Shown: positions 24,201-36,323 of the stretch, piece by piece
How positions within the stretch are numbered: position 1 is the first letter of the stretch
How the letters are laid out: each line of letters starts with the position of its first letter
Source: Lunularia cruciata
Taxonomy: Eukaryota > Streptophyta > Marchantiopsida > Lunulariales > Lunulariaceae
Length of the DNA: 64,000 nt
Assembly: GCA_948567375.1 (NCBI GenBank)
Contig: OX419758.1
Span: 6,329,001-6,393,000, forward strand
Direction of reading: 5' to 3'
Translations under genes and position numbers: made by a program
The notes under the pieces: generated by a model
The model's input: only the letters and a program-made list of their open reading frames with translations
Database searches by the model: none
What the model was told of the DNA's origin: nothing

Positions 24201-26046
24201 TGGTTTGATCCACACTGCAAAAATAGACTTATCTTCTTCCAAAGCTTGCTCTATAGCTGCTTCACTTACAAACTTCCCATCTAGGGACTTATCTTCCTTC
24301 AAGGCTTGCTCTATAGCTGCTTTCTTGATAAACTTCTTATCTTGGGACTTCACTTCCTTCAAAGCTTGCTTTATGGCTACCTTCCTTAAAAACTTCCCTT
24401 TGTAGGACTTCTCTTCCTTCAAAGCTTGCTCTATGATTGTTTTCCTTACAAACTTCCCATCTTGGGACTAACTATTCTTAGGTATCTTACTCAAAGGTGC
24501 CAAAAACCCTAATTGGAAATTCTTACCTTAGTGTTGTACTTGAATTTTTTATCAAGTCCATCAAATTAAACCTTATAACATTCAAGCCAAGGTTGTCCTA
24601 GAATGACATCATAGTGTAGAAGTGCTACTACAAACCTCATACATTCCAAATACTCCTTCCCAATCTTGAAGGTAATAGGATCTGAGGTATGGGATGCAAA
24701 ATCTTTTTACCATGTGTCATCATCAATCTATTTCTAATTACTGGCTTGATAAGAATACCCAATTCCTTTGCTAATTGCATAGACATGCAATTCTCAAAAC
24801 TTCTAAAATCAACCAAAATTCTACAACCACGATCAAATATCATATCTTGCAAGTGAAGCAAACTTGCATAGGTCGAGTCTTCAATCCCATTGGAACTAAT
24901 CAAGCTCCCAATAGGCAGCTTGAAATCTCCTACAGGATTCTTTGTTCTTGTCGAGGTTACCCATTCTTGAGTGGAAATTTAGCAATGCAATGTCCCAATT
25001 GGGGACAATAAAAACAACCACCATTTTATCATAAATTTTCTCTATCTACAGTGCCAAGTGATCTACATTGAATGGCATCAATCTCCATTGGTATCGGCTC
25101 TTCCACCCATGTATAGTGTATCGGTAGGTTCTATAAAAGTCAAGGTTGAGACCAAGTTGTTGCAACCAAGGAATCAAAGCATTTGGCTTACCGCATGGCT
25201 TCCTCCAAGTGTTGTGGCTCTCACATGGTTGCATCTAGTTTGGTTCTTGAATTCAAGCCACTGACAAATCAATCCAGAGCTTCACCTTCAAGTATATCTG
25301 GAATTTGCATGAAAGTGTTCTAGAATTGCATGATGTAACTTCTTACAGAGCCAATTTATTTCAACTCTGCCAACCTATCCCATGCAACTCGTATGGCATT
25401 TAAAGCTTGAAATAGACTTATATTATTGCAGCCTTGAATTTTTCCCATGTCAAGATTGATGCAACAATTTTTTGGTCAACTTGCTCTACTCGGAATTGCC
25501 ACCATAGCTTTGCTACTCATCCAATTGGTTAGAAGCCAAGAGGATCTATTTCTGATCATTTTGAAGATTGGTAGCTTCAAAATAATGTTCATAGTCAAAC
25601 ACAAAATTCTCCACTATAATTAAGAGATTCTTGCCTTTGAATAGCTTGGGTTTAGATAATCGGATTTGATCTTCTCCTTCTTGAACTTGTATCATCTCTA
25701 CGTGCTCTTGTCGTTGATGATCTCATTCATCTAACAATCAAGTAAGGTGCTTGATTTGTTGTTGCATAGCAATGATAACCTTGGGCATTGCTACCATGGT
25801 TACTAGTCTATCACGCCACCCTCAATCTCTCTAATTTATTAACACATAGAAGTAACACGCCCATTGTTCTCTATATGTTACAACCAAAAGCACCAAGGGT
25901 TCCTCAAATACAATGATCATATGCAAAAAAAATAACCCAAAGCACGAGGTGATGAATTGTGTGAAACAATGCTTGGGTAGTACTTGGACACAAAAATCCC
26001 AATGGTTTGATGGAAGTGGATTTGGTGGTCCATAAATTCCATCCAT
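21220..26046 (-). pseudogene. B2 chromovirus polyprotein (gag to chromodomain), decayed
   Basis: Read on the minus strand from high to low coordinate. Gag is barely recognisable at 25.0-26.0 kb, and a protease-like piece lies at 24,637-24,903 (FDRGCRILVDFRSFENC). The pre-RT linker (23,949-24,422) has FLDVFLDDLPKGLPSDHG. RT (23,512-23,831) has [31 protein letters not shown] and the intact catalytic motif [13 protein letters not shown] connection (23,215-23,445) and RNase H (23,008-23,202, DFDTPNFAIGVVLQHEF) follow. Integrase (about 21.6-22.9 kb) includes a zinc-binding remnant near 22,480-22,680. A chromodomain at about 21,330-21,430 reads VDHILARCHIQRGRQKYTEY and KVLWKGYP. The chromodomain puts family B in the chromovirus branch of Ty3/gypsy. 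Many stops and frameshifts. Confidence 0.85.
24226..24465 (-). repeat. Four 60-bp tandem repeats in the B2 polyprotein linker
   Basis: Units start at 24,226, 24,286, 24,346 and 24,406, each beginning GACTT(A/C)(T/A)C on the plus strand. On the minus strand each encodes a 20-residue charged unit of the type AAIEQALKEDKSLDGKF. The equivalent place in copy B3 (about 32,462-32,530) shows one unit. It lies between protease and RT. Confidence 0.9.
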
Positions 26047-26068
26047 CCCTTTCCTACTCTGATATAAT
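26047..26068 (-). promoter_or_regulatory. Primer-binding site of family B, decayed initiator tRNA-Met type
   Basis: In element orientation the base sequence just inside the 5' LTR is TTATATCAGAGTAGG, against TTGGTATCAGAGC for the complement of plant initiator tRNA-Met. In B3 the same site reads TTGATATCATAG. Confidence 0.65.
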
Positions 26069-26483
26069 GTAAAAGACCAAGATCAAGGAGAGAAAAAGGA
26101 AAATGGAAGATCACATTGAGACACTTGAATATGGTAAAACTCCAAATGCCTAGCATGAGCTTTGGTTTTTGTATTTATAGAGAGCATACAAGGCTCTTGA
26201 GAAGCTTCTCAAGAAGCTTCTTTGAGCCACTTTCTTGAAGTGCAAGCCCAAGTTAACCGAGAAGCTTCCTTCTAGAAGCTACCTACTTGGCTTATAAGCT
26301 AAGTTAGTTATAAGTTTCTAGAAGCTTCCTTCTAGAAGTTACTTACTTGGGGTGCAAGCTAAGCTAGATGGGAAGCTTCCCAAGAAGCTTCCTAGATACT
26401 TCTAGAATATTCTAGGCTAATTTGGTCCATTTGCTACTTCATTAGTCCTAACACATTTCATTGTTAAACTCCATATTTTTACA
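26069..26483 (-). repeat. Family B LTR (right-hand, 5' LTR of the composite)
   Basis: A 415-bp LTR, next to GATAC on its outer side. Its inner side adjoins B2 sequence while its outer duplication matches that of B1, so it is probably a recombinant LTR. Confidence 0.85.
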
Positions 26484-28570
26484 GATACTCTACTCCTTAC
26501 ATTTATGGGCTACAAGGGTAAAATAGATATGGTAATCAGAATTTGTAAGGGTGAAGTTATCTCTACTCAATATTATATCCAAAGATCTCCATAGTCAAAG
26601 ACCTTCAAGTTGTAGGCCACTTGTAGCCAAAGATGTTGATAAATGTAGATACTCTAAGTATAGGTGACCTTTGGCATGGAAGCCATTCAGTGTGGAAGAC
26701 ACCTTTGGTCAGAAAGACCTTTGATGTGAAACCTCTTTATAGTGGTAAGAAACCTTTTGTAGCTGAAGATCTTTAGGGTCATAAGTCTGACAGAGTGCAA
26801 ATTTGCAAGTTGGAAATAGATTTGACACATGACACATAGAAATACTTCATTAAACCACATTAGGATAGGATTAGGTAGGAAGTTAGGACTAGCAATTTAC
26901 ATTGTATATGCACACCCAAGATTTTTAGAGACTCCAACCATTAGATCTCTTTCAAGTGGAGTCAAAGAAACTACTTAAGAATTGAGGAAATGAGCAATTA
27001 GGAATTGAGGAAATTAGCAAAGTTAACTTTTGAACTCTATATTGCTTATCATTTTCACATTGAGTTTTGATTGGATAATTTTTTTGAGTAGTAATGAGGA
27101 ACCTCAAAGTAGGAACTCAAACGCTTGAGTGTAGGTGAACATTTGCACTTGTTTGGAATGTTTGATCCTAGGGTTCTAAAGCAATGTATGGAAAGGTTCT
27201 TGGAAACTTGGAGCATTGAAAGTACCACAACAAAAAAGCAAGTCAATCTATTGATATAAGACTCCTTTGGAGTCACATCTTATGAGAAGTGTATAGCCTT
27301 TGGAGTAGTAAGCTTTGGTAGGAAGTGAGCCATCACCTTCAAGAATCATTTTAAATAGATATGTAGGGAAAGTGTTTTTTTTTCCTTTTCTTGTAGTGCA
27401 GCATAGAGAATGTACACTACACTCTTCTTAGAGTAGTTCTGCCCAAGAGGTTTAAATAGGTGATAATAAAGAAACATAAAATGTGACATTTCTTCAATTC
27501 TAGCAAATTCCAACCATTATCTTTGAAGGAACTAACTATCCTACCATTTCTACTATTAGTACATTGACACTAGATTGTCGCAATATGACTTGAAGTGCAC
27601 TATCCATAGGATCCAAAATTGGTTCTTTGTTGAATCATTTTCCACAAGCACACATATAAACATTTGCCTTGAATATTTGTTGAAGTCACAAACGTGATAC
27701 CTATATCTTGATAATTGTATTGTCATTCTAGATGAGCTCAATTGGGCCAAAGAATAATTCTATACTTTCTTTCGAAATTCTATACTCTTCTAAAATATCA
27801 ACTCTTTGTGGTACATTTTAGGCTAAGTATTAACAATCTATTTGTCTTGTTGAGCTAGAACAACAAATAGAATAGCTAGTGGTACATGTCACTTTATGGA
27901 GCTTAGTTCTCAAAAACTTTCTAGAGAACTAAGAAAAACTTTGACCAAGCTATTTTATCCTCATCAAAAAACTAAAAATATTCTGATGATATGCTCCTCT
28001 GTAGATTCAAGACAGAGTGTACCACATCTACCATACAACCTTCTTTATCCAACCACTTGATTTTAAAGTAAGTCTTCAAGCTTACCAAGTTTGCACTAAG
28101 TACCTTCCTTCTTTCCTCATGGTATCACAGAAGTTACTTCTATCTAGAGGTAACCAAAAGTCATGAGACAAAACTTGTTTAATTTAAATTTGAGCCTTGT
28201 TGCTTATTGTCTTGAAATTGAGTTGTTGATTAATGAGATTTTATGAATTTTTTGTGCAATTAGGGTTGGACATCTCAACCATGAAGTGATATCTTAGGTT
28301 CCCATCAATATTGTTAATTATGTTTGGGATTTGTAGGATAAGTTATGGAGGCAAATAGAGAAAAAAATATTCTTGCCTCAAATGCTTGCTTATTCATATT
28401 TGAGCTATTTGATTATGTTTATGTCTAGTTAGCAAAACCCACTTGACTTTGTAAAGTACCCTAATCTGAATCAAAAGGAAAAATATCCAAATAGCATATA
28501 GTGTTTTTCTCATATTATGTTATCAAGTTGTAGATGCTATTAGGGCTTAGCCATCACTACTATTGGCACT
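26484..28570. other. Degenerate noncoding stretch right of the nested block
   Basis: It should continue the landing site of the composite (family C or its flank). Repeated AAAGACCTTTG-type motifs lie at about 26,580-26,790. No frame has recognisable content: 27,055-27,276 and 27,556-27,750 (minus) are short and unsupported. Confidence 0.35.
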
Positions 28571-28574
28571 TAGC

Positions 28575-28645
28575 ACCATTTTACCTCATATTTCTTATCC
28601 TTGTATAGCTTGATGGGGTCTTCCCATCCTTCTTGTTAGATATAA
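28575..28645 (+). mobile_element. 5'-truncated copy of the LINE 3' end
   Basis: GGCACTTAGCACCATTTTACC and the following bases through GATGGGGTCTTCCCATCC (28,612-28,630) parallel the end of the LINE at 49,685-49,765 (GGGACTTAGCCCCATTTTACC...GATGGGGTCTTCCCATCC). The tail after CCTTCTTGTT diverges. The left boundary may lie further upstream. Confidence 0.6.
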
Positions 28646-29481
28646 CATTGGAATCAATTTTCCTTACCACTTGGAAGTGATGCATTGGATGACTGCAATA
28701 GTTAAGTTTGCATTGCTTTTGATATTCTTAAACATGAGAATTTTCTTGCTTATAAGGTATTGATGAAGAACAATGCACCAATTTTTATTCCAACTTGGCA
28801 ACTTTATCTATATCTTATGGATGGAATGGAAAATACAAGAGTGCAATCTTGGCATGGTCCATGTAATCTTTAACTATGCCTTTTATATATTTTCATATTC
28901 TTTTTGCTTAGTAAATTTGTTTCTTACTTACCAGTCTATTGTGTATCCTCCATACACCATCTGCAATGCATGTTTTTCAGCTCCTTTTCTGCTTCTCCTT
29001 TTGATTGTGGGTCTCAAGGAAAAGGAGGTGCAGCAATTCATAGATGGGTGTGGCAACAACTACTCTATTGGTTCAAGAGTATTTTGAAGTAAATAGTCAT
29101 TGAAAATTTACAATTATCTAGATATTTTTGGACTCTTGTTTTTGTGCTCTTGTGGAAGTCCCCATAGAGAAGAGTATCATCCATTTTCTTGCTTGACATT
29201 CCTTCTCATCATATCATCCTCACATTGGACCTTTGCTTCTATTGAAGTTTCTTGGACATCTTGTGTATACTATTTTTATTTTATTTATTTATTATTTATA
29301 ATCTTGTCAGTTGTGCATCTTCCAAACACCATGAAAGGAAAGACTGCAATTTGTGTTTTTTGTAACACCAAAATCTGATTGATCCATACTAGTGCTCATC
29401 CATTTGTCCGCCAGAACACAAAATCCGACCGCTACTAAGGACCATATTATGATGCCACTAAGGAACATTCCATAATCCAAG

Positions 29482-29523
<42 letters not shown>

Positions 29524-29829
29524 ATATACTTAAGCATCTAGCATCTAGTATTTTCTTGCAATGTGATTTGAAGAAATTTTAAACTATTTCCAAAGTACAC
29601 TTGTAATGAGTTTGATGCTTAGCCTAACTATTTGTATATTTTAATAAAATGAGTCAATGATTTTATTATTTCTTATGGAATATGCTTTCTTAAAAGCTTT
29701 TCTAAATTATAAGATGTCACCATGTAAGCTTTCTCTTCTCTCCTCTCTATTTGGAAGTTTGCACTAGAGTAACAAGTTCTTAACCTTCATAGGATGGCAA
29801 AAGGAGGTTTCCTTTGTTGTGATAAGTTA
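28646..29829. other. AT-rich stretch with an (AT)n microsatellite
   Basis: I see no gene. The open frames at 28,773-29,087 and 29,100-29,378 (plus) have low-complexity hydrophobic translations without domains. A (TA)n run spans 29,485-29,522 and is followed by GATATATAC. Confidence 0.5.
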
Positions 29830-32800
29830 CTTGACTAGTACAATACTCAAGAAGTGAGTAATCTCAAATGGACCTATCCAATTGGGAGCAAGTTGAAGAA
29901 TGTGGGTATCAAGTGGGAAAAGAAGGTTATTGGAAGAAAACATGACCTTATCACCTAGTTGAAATGTGAGATTGCTACAATGTTTATCAACATATTGCTT
30001 TTGCCAATTTTGAACAACAAGAAGATGAGACTTGGCTTGGTGTAGAGATTTAGATGTCATGAACAAGAAGGTGGAAGTATACGGGACTTGAGATGGTAGA
30101 GGAGCAAGAAGAAGATCTTGAACAAGTGGATCTTGCACATAACTAAGGAAGAAGGGAGAAAAGTGGCACTTACCTACTTGGAATTATTGTATGAAAACTT
30201 GGAAGCCACAAGACAAGTATCCCAATGAATATGGTGAACATTGAAAAAGATACATAGCATCTCCTACAAAGTACAGTTTTCTTGTTCTATTTGTCCATCA
30301 GTTTGAGGATGATAACTTGTAGACAATCCAAGCTTGGTACCAAGGAATTTAAAAAGTGCTTGCTGAAATTTACTAGTAAAGTGAGGATCTCAATCAAAGT
30401 TGAGAACCCTTGGCATCCCATGGTGCTTGAAAATAGTGTCAAAGTATATGTAGGCCAATGTTGGTGCATCAACTGTATCCATGGTAGGTGCCAAATGAAC
30501 TTGTTATTGAAATTATCAACAAACACTATGATGGTTGTATGGCCCTAGTCCGTCTTTGTCAAGGATGTGATGAGATCTAAACTTAAATTTTCCCAATGAC
30601 TAGATGGAATTGGTAATGGTTGAAGGAGTCTACTCAATTTATAGTTATTGGTCTTGTTGCATTGGTAATTCTCACAAGATCAAACAAACTCGCAAACCTC
30701 TTGTATCATGTTGGGCCATTGATGTTATAGGGTACCCAAAGTCTTTTCCATACCTGTGTGACCAATGATTGGTAGGTTATGGGCCTCTTGAAGCCATACA
30801 ATTCATAGATCACCCTTGGCTAGAACATAAATCTGATGTTTAGGAAATAACAGGCTTTCCTTGAAGAAGTAATTTTTGTATTATTTATCGTGTGTTGCAA
30901 GATGACCTTGTACCATCTGAAAGAAGAGGTCTTGTTGTAAAGCGGTCCTTAACTTGATTTGGACTTTTGAGTCAATTGACATTGTCAAATTATTATTTTT
31001 ATGAGAAATCAAAGAAGGGTGCTCAAATTAGGTAATAATAATAAGGCATTAAGCATGACATAGAACTTGTCAGGTTTGTATTCAAGCTTGATACCAAATA
31101 ACTATAGTATTTCTTTCCATCAATGATGTTGACTCTTCATGTGCTCCAAATCTAAGGTCTACAACAAAGGTTTGTGATTGTTTTGCATGATCACTTGTTT
31201 CCCCAAGATATCATATCTCCATGCCATTGTGGCATACCATTGCTAGTTGTTTAAGATACCAAGTACAATAATTCCTTTTTATGGTGTTTAGTTAGCAAGA
31301 TGCAAAGCCAATGGGATGTAATCCATCTAGAAATTTTTACTACAACATAATTCCAATGGAAAAGTTAGAAGCATCAAAATTAACCACACAAGGTAGTCAA
31401 GGATTATATAGTTGGAGGATGACTCATGAAGACACCATATGCTTCAATTTCTTGAATTTTGTTGCATGCATGGTGGTCCACTAAAAGCTTGATGTCTTCT
31501 CCAAGAGATCAGTCAATAGTGTTGTCACATGAGCATAATAGTAGATGAACCATCAATAAAAGCTTTCAATTCCATTAAATGCTTACACTTCCATGGTATT
31601 CTTAGGAATAGGCCAACTGGTGATGGTCTTGATTTTCTCCTCTTCCATCTGCACCCCCTTTGATGAGACTTTATGACCCAAGAAGATAACTTCCTCCTAC
31701 CAAAATGACCACTTCAGCTTCTTGCAAGAAAAATTCCATTAGCATAGTCATCTAAGGACTTCTTGTATGTGATTCTTGTGTTCTACCTCCCTCATACTAT
31801 AGATTAAAATATCATCTAATAACAACATCATGTATCAATCTAATAATTCATCCAAAACTTGATGCATTTGATCTATGAAAACTATGGGAGCATTAGTGAG
31901 CCCTAAAGGTAAAACTCTCCACTCAAAATGACCATACCTTATGCAAAAGGTAATCTTTTGCTTATCCTTCCTATCAATGGAAATTTTCTAATAGCCCTTT
32001 TGAAGATTCAACTTGGAGAAGTATCGTGCTCCACTCAATTGATCCAACAAGTCATCAATCCAAGGCAAGAGATATGTATTCTTCATAATATTTTAGCCAT
32101 GATAGTAAGTATAAAATCAAAGTACTTCATCCTCCTTTGGTATAAAAATTATTGTGCTCTCCAAGGAGATGTATTATGTTGTATAAAATCCTTCCCCAAC
32201 AACTCAGTCAATGTTGTTCAAAGCTCCTCTAATTCCTTTGGTGAGAGCATATAGATTGCCAAGTAGTACTCGTAGGAGTACTACTTGGCAATAGCTTGAT
32301 CTTGAAGGACATACCTTGATCAAAAGGTAATCCTTTTGAAATATCATCCAAGAACACATCTGAAAACTCTTGCATTATCTGATCAACCATTACTTGTTGA
32401 GGTTTTTTACCATCATCATATTCTCCTTGTGCAACCACACAATTGGTTTGATCCACATAGCAAAAATAGGAATATCTTTCCCAAAGTTTTCTCTATAGTT
32501 GCTATAATAACAAACTTCATATCTTGGTACTAATTATTCTTAGGTGTCTTACTCAAAGGTGCTAGACAACTAGATCAATAATTCTTACCTTGGTGTTGAA
32601 CTTGAAGTTTTTGTTGGATCCAATCAAATTGGATTTTATAACATTCAAGCTAAGGTAGACCTAGAATGAAATTGTAGTGTAAGAGAACCACTACAAACCT
32701 CATACTTTTTGGATATTCTTTCCCAATCTTGAATATAACAAGATGTGAGATACAAAATGCAAACCCTTTCTACCATCCGCCATCATCAATCTACTACCAA

Positions 32801-34008
32801 TTATTGGCTTGATAAGAATATATAATTCTTTTGTTAATTGCATATACATGCAATTCTTAGAACTCTCCTAATCAACCAAAATCTTAGAACAATAATTGGA
32901 TATCATATGTTGTAAGTGTATCAAACCTATATAGGTTGAGCTTCCTATTGGAGCAAATCAAGTTTACAATAAGTGGTTAGATATCTCCTCTTGGGATTCT
33001 TTGTTTCACTAATCCTTGTGTTCCAAGAACTCCATTTGGGCAATGGGTCAAGTTAGTCCAATCCTTGTTGGACATTTTGCAATTTGATGTATTATTTGGA
33101 AACAATAGAAGCCACCACCATTTTTTTTAAATCTTTCTCTATCTATGTGCCAAGTAGTCTCCTTTGGATAGCATCAATCTCCACTGGTGTTGGCTCCTCT
33201 ACCCATGTGTGGTGTGTTTGTAGGTTTTGTGGAGGTCTAGATCAAGACCAAGTTGTGGCAACCAAGGAATCAAAGTGTTCAACCAATTGCATAGCTTCTT
33301 GCAAGTGTTTGGGCTCTTGCATGGTCACGTCCAATTTGGTGTGTGATTTCAAGCCTCTCACAAATCAATCTAGAGATTCAACTTCTTGTATTTCAATAAT
33401 TTGCATTATGGTATTTTGGAATTGAGTAATATAGTTCCTCACAAAACCAATCTACCTCAACTATGCAAATCTATCTCATGCAACTTGTACAACATTTATT
33501 GCTTGGAATCTCCCAACTATTGCACGCTTGAATTCTTCCCATGTCTAGATTGGTGTAACAAACTACTATTGAGCTTATTCCACCTGGAATCATCACCATA
33601 GTTTTACCACTCCATCTTATTGCTTGAAGCCAAGATAATTTGTCTCTGTTCATCTTGATGATTTGTAGCTTCAAAATAATATTCTCAGTTTGTTGTTGCA
33701 TAGCAACAATAGAAAAAGGCATCACTACCATGATTACTACTCTATCAAATTACCTATTTTAAATTTTCTAAGTTTACATGTAGATGCAACAGGTCCACCA
33801 ATCTTCGTAAGTTATAATCAGAAGTATCACATGGTTCATCAAATAAGGTGATCATGTTCAGAAAATTCTACCCAAAGTGTGAAATGATGCTCTTGTAGTA
33901 CATGGACGTAGAAATCCCAATAATTTGGAAAAAAAGGATTTGGTGGTCCATAGATTCCATCCATCCCATTCTTTCTATGATATCAATATATTCATTCTAT
34001 GATATCAA
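29830..34008 (-). pseudogene. Family B copy B3 polyprotein, heavily decayed
   Basis: The order matches B2 on the minus strand. Integrase end lies at 29,827-30,138 (VPYTSTFLF.., QAKSHLLVVQNWQKQYVD). Integrase core follows (30.3-30.9 kb, with HQHWPTYT-type remnants), then RNase H/connection (31.2-31.7 kb), RT (31.7-32.1 kb), and the pre-RT linker (32,229-32,456, VDQIMQEFSDVFLDDISKGL). Gag-like sequence runs to 33.7 kb. The left end stops before a chromodomain or 3' LTR, so the copy is truncated. It is more diverged than B2 and no domain is open throughout. Confidence 0.75.
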
Positions 34009-34385
34009 TATAAAAGACAGAGGAGAGAAATAGAAGAATGGAAGACCGGAGTGGAATATCACATTGGGAGTATTAAGTGAGGTAAACTATGAAAGCCTAG
34101 CTTGAGCTTGACTCAAGTATTTATAGGTAACTTGGGTACAAGACTCCTTAGGAGTTTCTAAGGAAGGTTCTAGGAGCCGCCTTACTTGGAGTGTATGCTA
34201 ACCTAGCCATTTACTTGGCGTACAAGCTAAGCTAGCCATCAACTTGGCATGCAAGTTATTCTATCCTTGGAAATTTCCTAGAAGCTTCTCACCAAGAAGT
34301 TTCTTGGATGCTTCTAGAATATTCTACCCACAAGCTTCTCAATGCTTCTAGCACATTCTTAGGCTAATTGTACTTCATGTTGCTA
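34009..34385 (-). repeat. 5' LTR of B3 (diverged)
   Basis: It starts TATAAAAGACAGAGGAG (against TGTAAAAGACCAAG) and keeps the ATGGAAGA...CACATTG, CCTAGCTTGAGC and TATTTATAGG landmarks of family-B LTRs. The outer end is uncertain. The inner edge shows an 18-20-bp direct repeat (TTCTATGATATCAATATA) at about 33,973-33,990 and 33,994-34,011. Confidence 0.6.
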
Positions 34386-34518
34386 TATTTAGCTTAGATT
34401 CTACATAGGTTCTTAGATTCTTACTTAGATTCTACTTAGCTTAGATGCTATATATCTATATCTCAACTCCAAAACCACAATTGGATCTTTCATATTCACT
34501 CTCTTTATAACTATACTC

Positions 34519-35650
34519 CAAAATTTCTATCTCCATATGAGGCAATCTAAGCATTATTTTAATATGGAACTCATTTTTATTTAGGACATGGTCAACTAAT
34601 GGTCATATTTCTCTATACCTATAAAAGGTACAATGAGCATGCTTGTCTCGCACTTAAGATTGAACCTTTAATAGTTATCAAGACAATGCACCATGGATTA
34701 AGAGGTCAAGAACCAATCTCCACAACACTCATCCAAGACTCAAAATACTCCTAACCAAAAAACTCAATCAGAAAGATATAGTTAAAAATAAAAGGATAAT
34801 GAGTAATTATTCATCATTTTATTTATAAATTTGTGAAATTTTTACACCTAAAAAGTACTACTTATTAGAGTATCTTATCTAAGCATCTAAAGTTAGTTCG
34901 CAAAAAGTCCTCTAGAGTCAAAAATCTAAGCAATATCTACTAAACTCATGTGAATAATCCTTATAAGCTTATTATCTTATCTTGAATCATCAACTAAGTC
35001 AATAATTTCTTCATATTATCTATTTTTGGATTAATTAGAAAAGCCTAGTTAAAAAAGAGTAAAAATAAAACAAAAATGTATAGGCCTATAAATATAAATG
35101 GAATAATAATGACCAAAATCTCCATCTCCATATGAGGCAATTGAGGCATTGTTTTATATAAAAGAGCTTGTTTATATTCTGTACACAATCGGCTCATAGA
35201 CAAATCTCTCTAAACCTATAAAAGGAACTAGGAGAAGCTTGTCCTCCCTCGAGATTGAACCTCTATAATTGTCAATGCAACATATCGGAGATTAAAAGGT
35301 CAAGAATTAATCTCTATGACAGTCTTCCAAGGCTAAGACTCCAAAAATAAAGATAATTCTGATAAGAGAACTCAATAAGAGAGAGTAGTTGCAAACAAAA
35401 GGATGACTACTATCTCTTGTTTATGTATTTTTGTAACTCTTATACCTAAAAATTCTAAGAGAATATCCAAACTCATGGGAATACTCCCATGAGCATATGC
35501 TCTTATTTGGACGTATCAACTAAGTGATTAGTTCCTTCTTATTGGCTATCCTTTGACTAATTAAAGAAGTCTAGTTAGAAAAGAGTAGAAAATAGAACAC
35601 AATTTTATTGGCCTATAAATATATTTGTACTGACCATGACAATGACTAGT
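34519..35650 (-). repeat. Two tandem ~590-bp units related to the family A LTR
   Basis: Unit 1 begins near 34,519 and unit 2 at 35,113; both begin CCAAAAT(T/C)TC followed by ATCTCCATATGAGGCAA. Each then carries a degraded antisense family-A LTR: GCTTGTC...GATTGAACCT, an AATGCA(C/A)CAT landmark, AACTCAAT(C/A)AGA, and TAGGCCTATAAATAT near the end. They are much more diverged than the LTRs of A1. Confidence 0.65.
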
Positions 35651-35689
35651 GACCAAAGACATTCACCCTTCCTAAGTATTAAACCTAAA

Positions 35690-36035
35690 TTAACTCGAAG
35701 AATAGAAAAGTTATTTAGATGGTTGACTTTGGCTATTTAGCCCTCCTAAAAATCAAGCCTACCCTAAGTAAGGAAGAGGAAAAGCTTTCTTTCTCAAAGT
35801 CTTTATAGAATAAGGGAATAGGGTTATTTAGGTCTATAATAGATACAGCCATAGGCTATTTAACCCTCCTAAAATCTAGTGAAATATAATTAAGAAAAAG
35901 GGAAAAGCTTTTTCCTGAAGCTCCTTACAGTAAAAGGGTTAGGGGCTATTTAGCTTTACAATAAGTAATTCCGAATGGCTATTTGACGATGTAACTAGGA
36001 GGAAAGGCTTTCTTTATCTAAAGCCTTTTAAGTGC
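35690..36035. repeat. Degenerate ~110-bp tandem repeat
   Basis: Three unequal copies share the blocks GGAAAAGCTTT(C/T)(T/C), AAAGTCTTTA/GAAGCTCCTTA, GGGTTA(T/G)..GGCTATTTA, and ...TAACCCTCCTAAAATC. It lies between the LTR-like units and the tRNA-like remnant. Confidence 0.5.
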
Positions 36036-36079
36036 TCTGGTTCCTGGCTTCTAACGTGAAGGGAGTTAAGAGACCTTCT

Positions 36080-36151
36080 GCGTCCGCCGGGGAACTGAAC
36101 TTGGGTTCACTGCTTGGGAGGCGAGCATCCAAACCGTTGGACTGCGGACCC
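36080..36151 (-). pseudogene. Decayed tRNA-Gly(CCC)
   Basis: On the minus strand: GGGTCCGC, AGTCCAACGGTTTGGAT (a normal D arm), an anticodon loop CTCCCAA with anticodon CCC at 36,116-36,118, a T-loop-like TTCAGTT, and a 3' end CGGCGGACGC. The acceptor pairs GTCCGC/GCGGAC survive, but the first pair, the anticodon stem and the T stem are mismatched, so it is unlikely to be functional. It could be the head of an old tRNA-derived SINE. Confidence 0.6.
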
Positions 36152-36323
36152 TATGAGCATAGACTTCTAAATAAACTGTACTGTATCATTATGGTGTACT
36201 CACTGCAATGAGATTGGCGGCTCCCAGTCGACCTACTCGCGATGGCAAGGAGAATCTCATCTACCTTCGAAGCACCTTCTTTCCATTCTCATGTACACTA
36301 AATAAACTCGGCAGTCGGTGGCA

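Larger units (their letters stand above)
11710..26483 (-). mobile_element. Nested composite: chromovirus family B holding a second B copy and a family-A element
   Basis: The outer ends are family-B LTRs in minus orientation (11,710-12,123 and 26,069-26,483), flanked by identical GATAC at 11,705-11,709 and 26,484-26,488, so the block occupies one insertion site. Inside, B1 internal sequence (12,124-13,121) is cut by family-A element A1 (13,122-20,794). It resumes for about 15 bp and then meets a second complete B LTR (20,813-21,219) followed by a nearly full B internal region. The simplest history is that B2 landed in B1, recombination between the two right-hand LTRs removed B2's own right LTR and the rest of B1, and A1 inserted into B1. 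The order of the A1 and B2 events is not certain. Confidence 0.7.

Noticed and set aside
24226-24465. CRISPR-like regular repeats
   Set aside because: Repeats are contiguous 60-bp units with no spacers and encode part of a retroelement polyprotein. The 54-bp array at 37,255 is likewise an in-frame protein repeat.
28773-29378. Possible genes in the AT-rich region
   Set aside because: Translations are low-complexity hydrophobic, with no domain, splice support or gene-like codon use.
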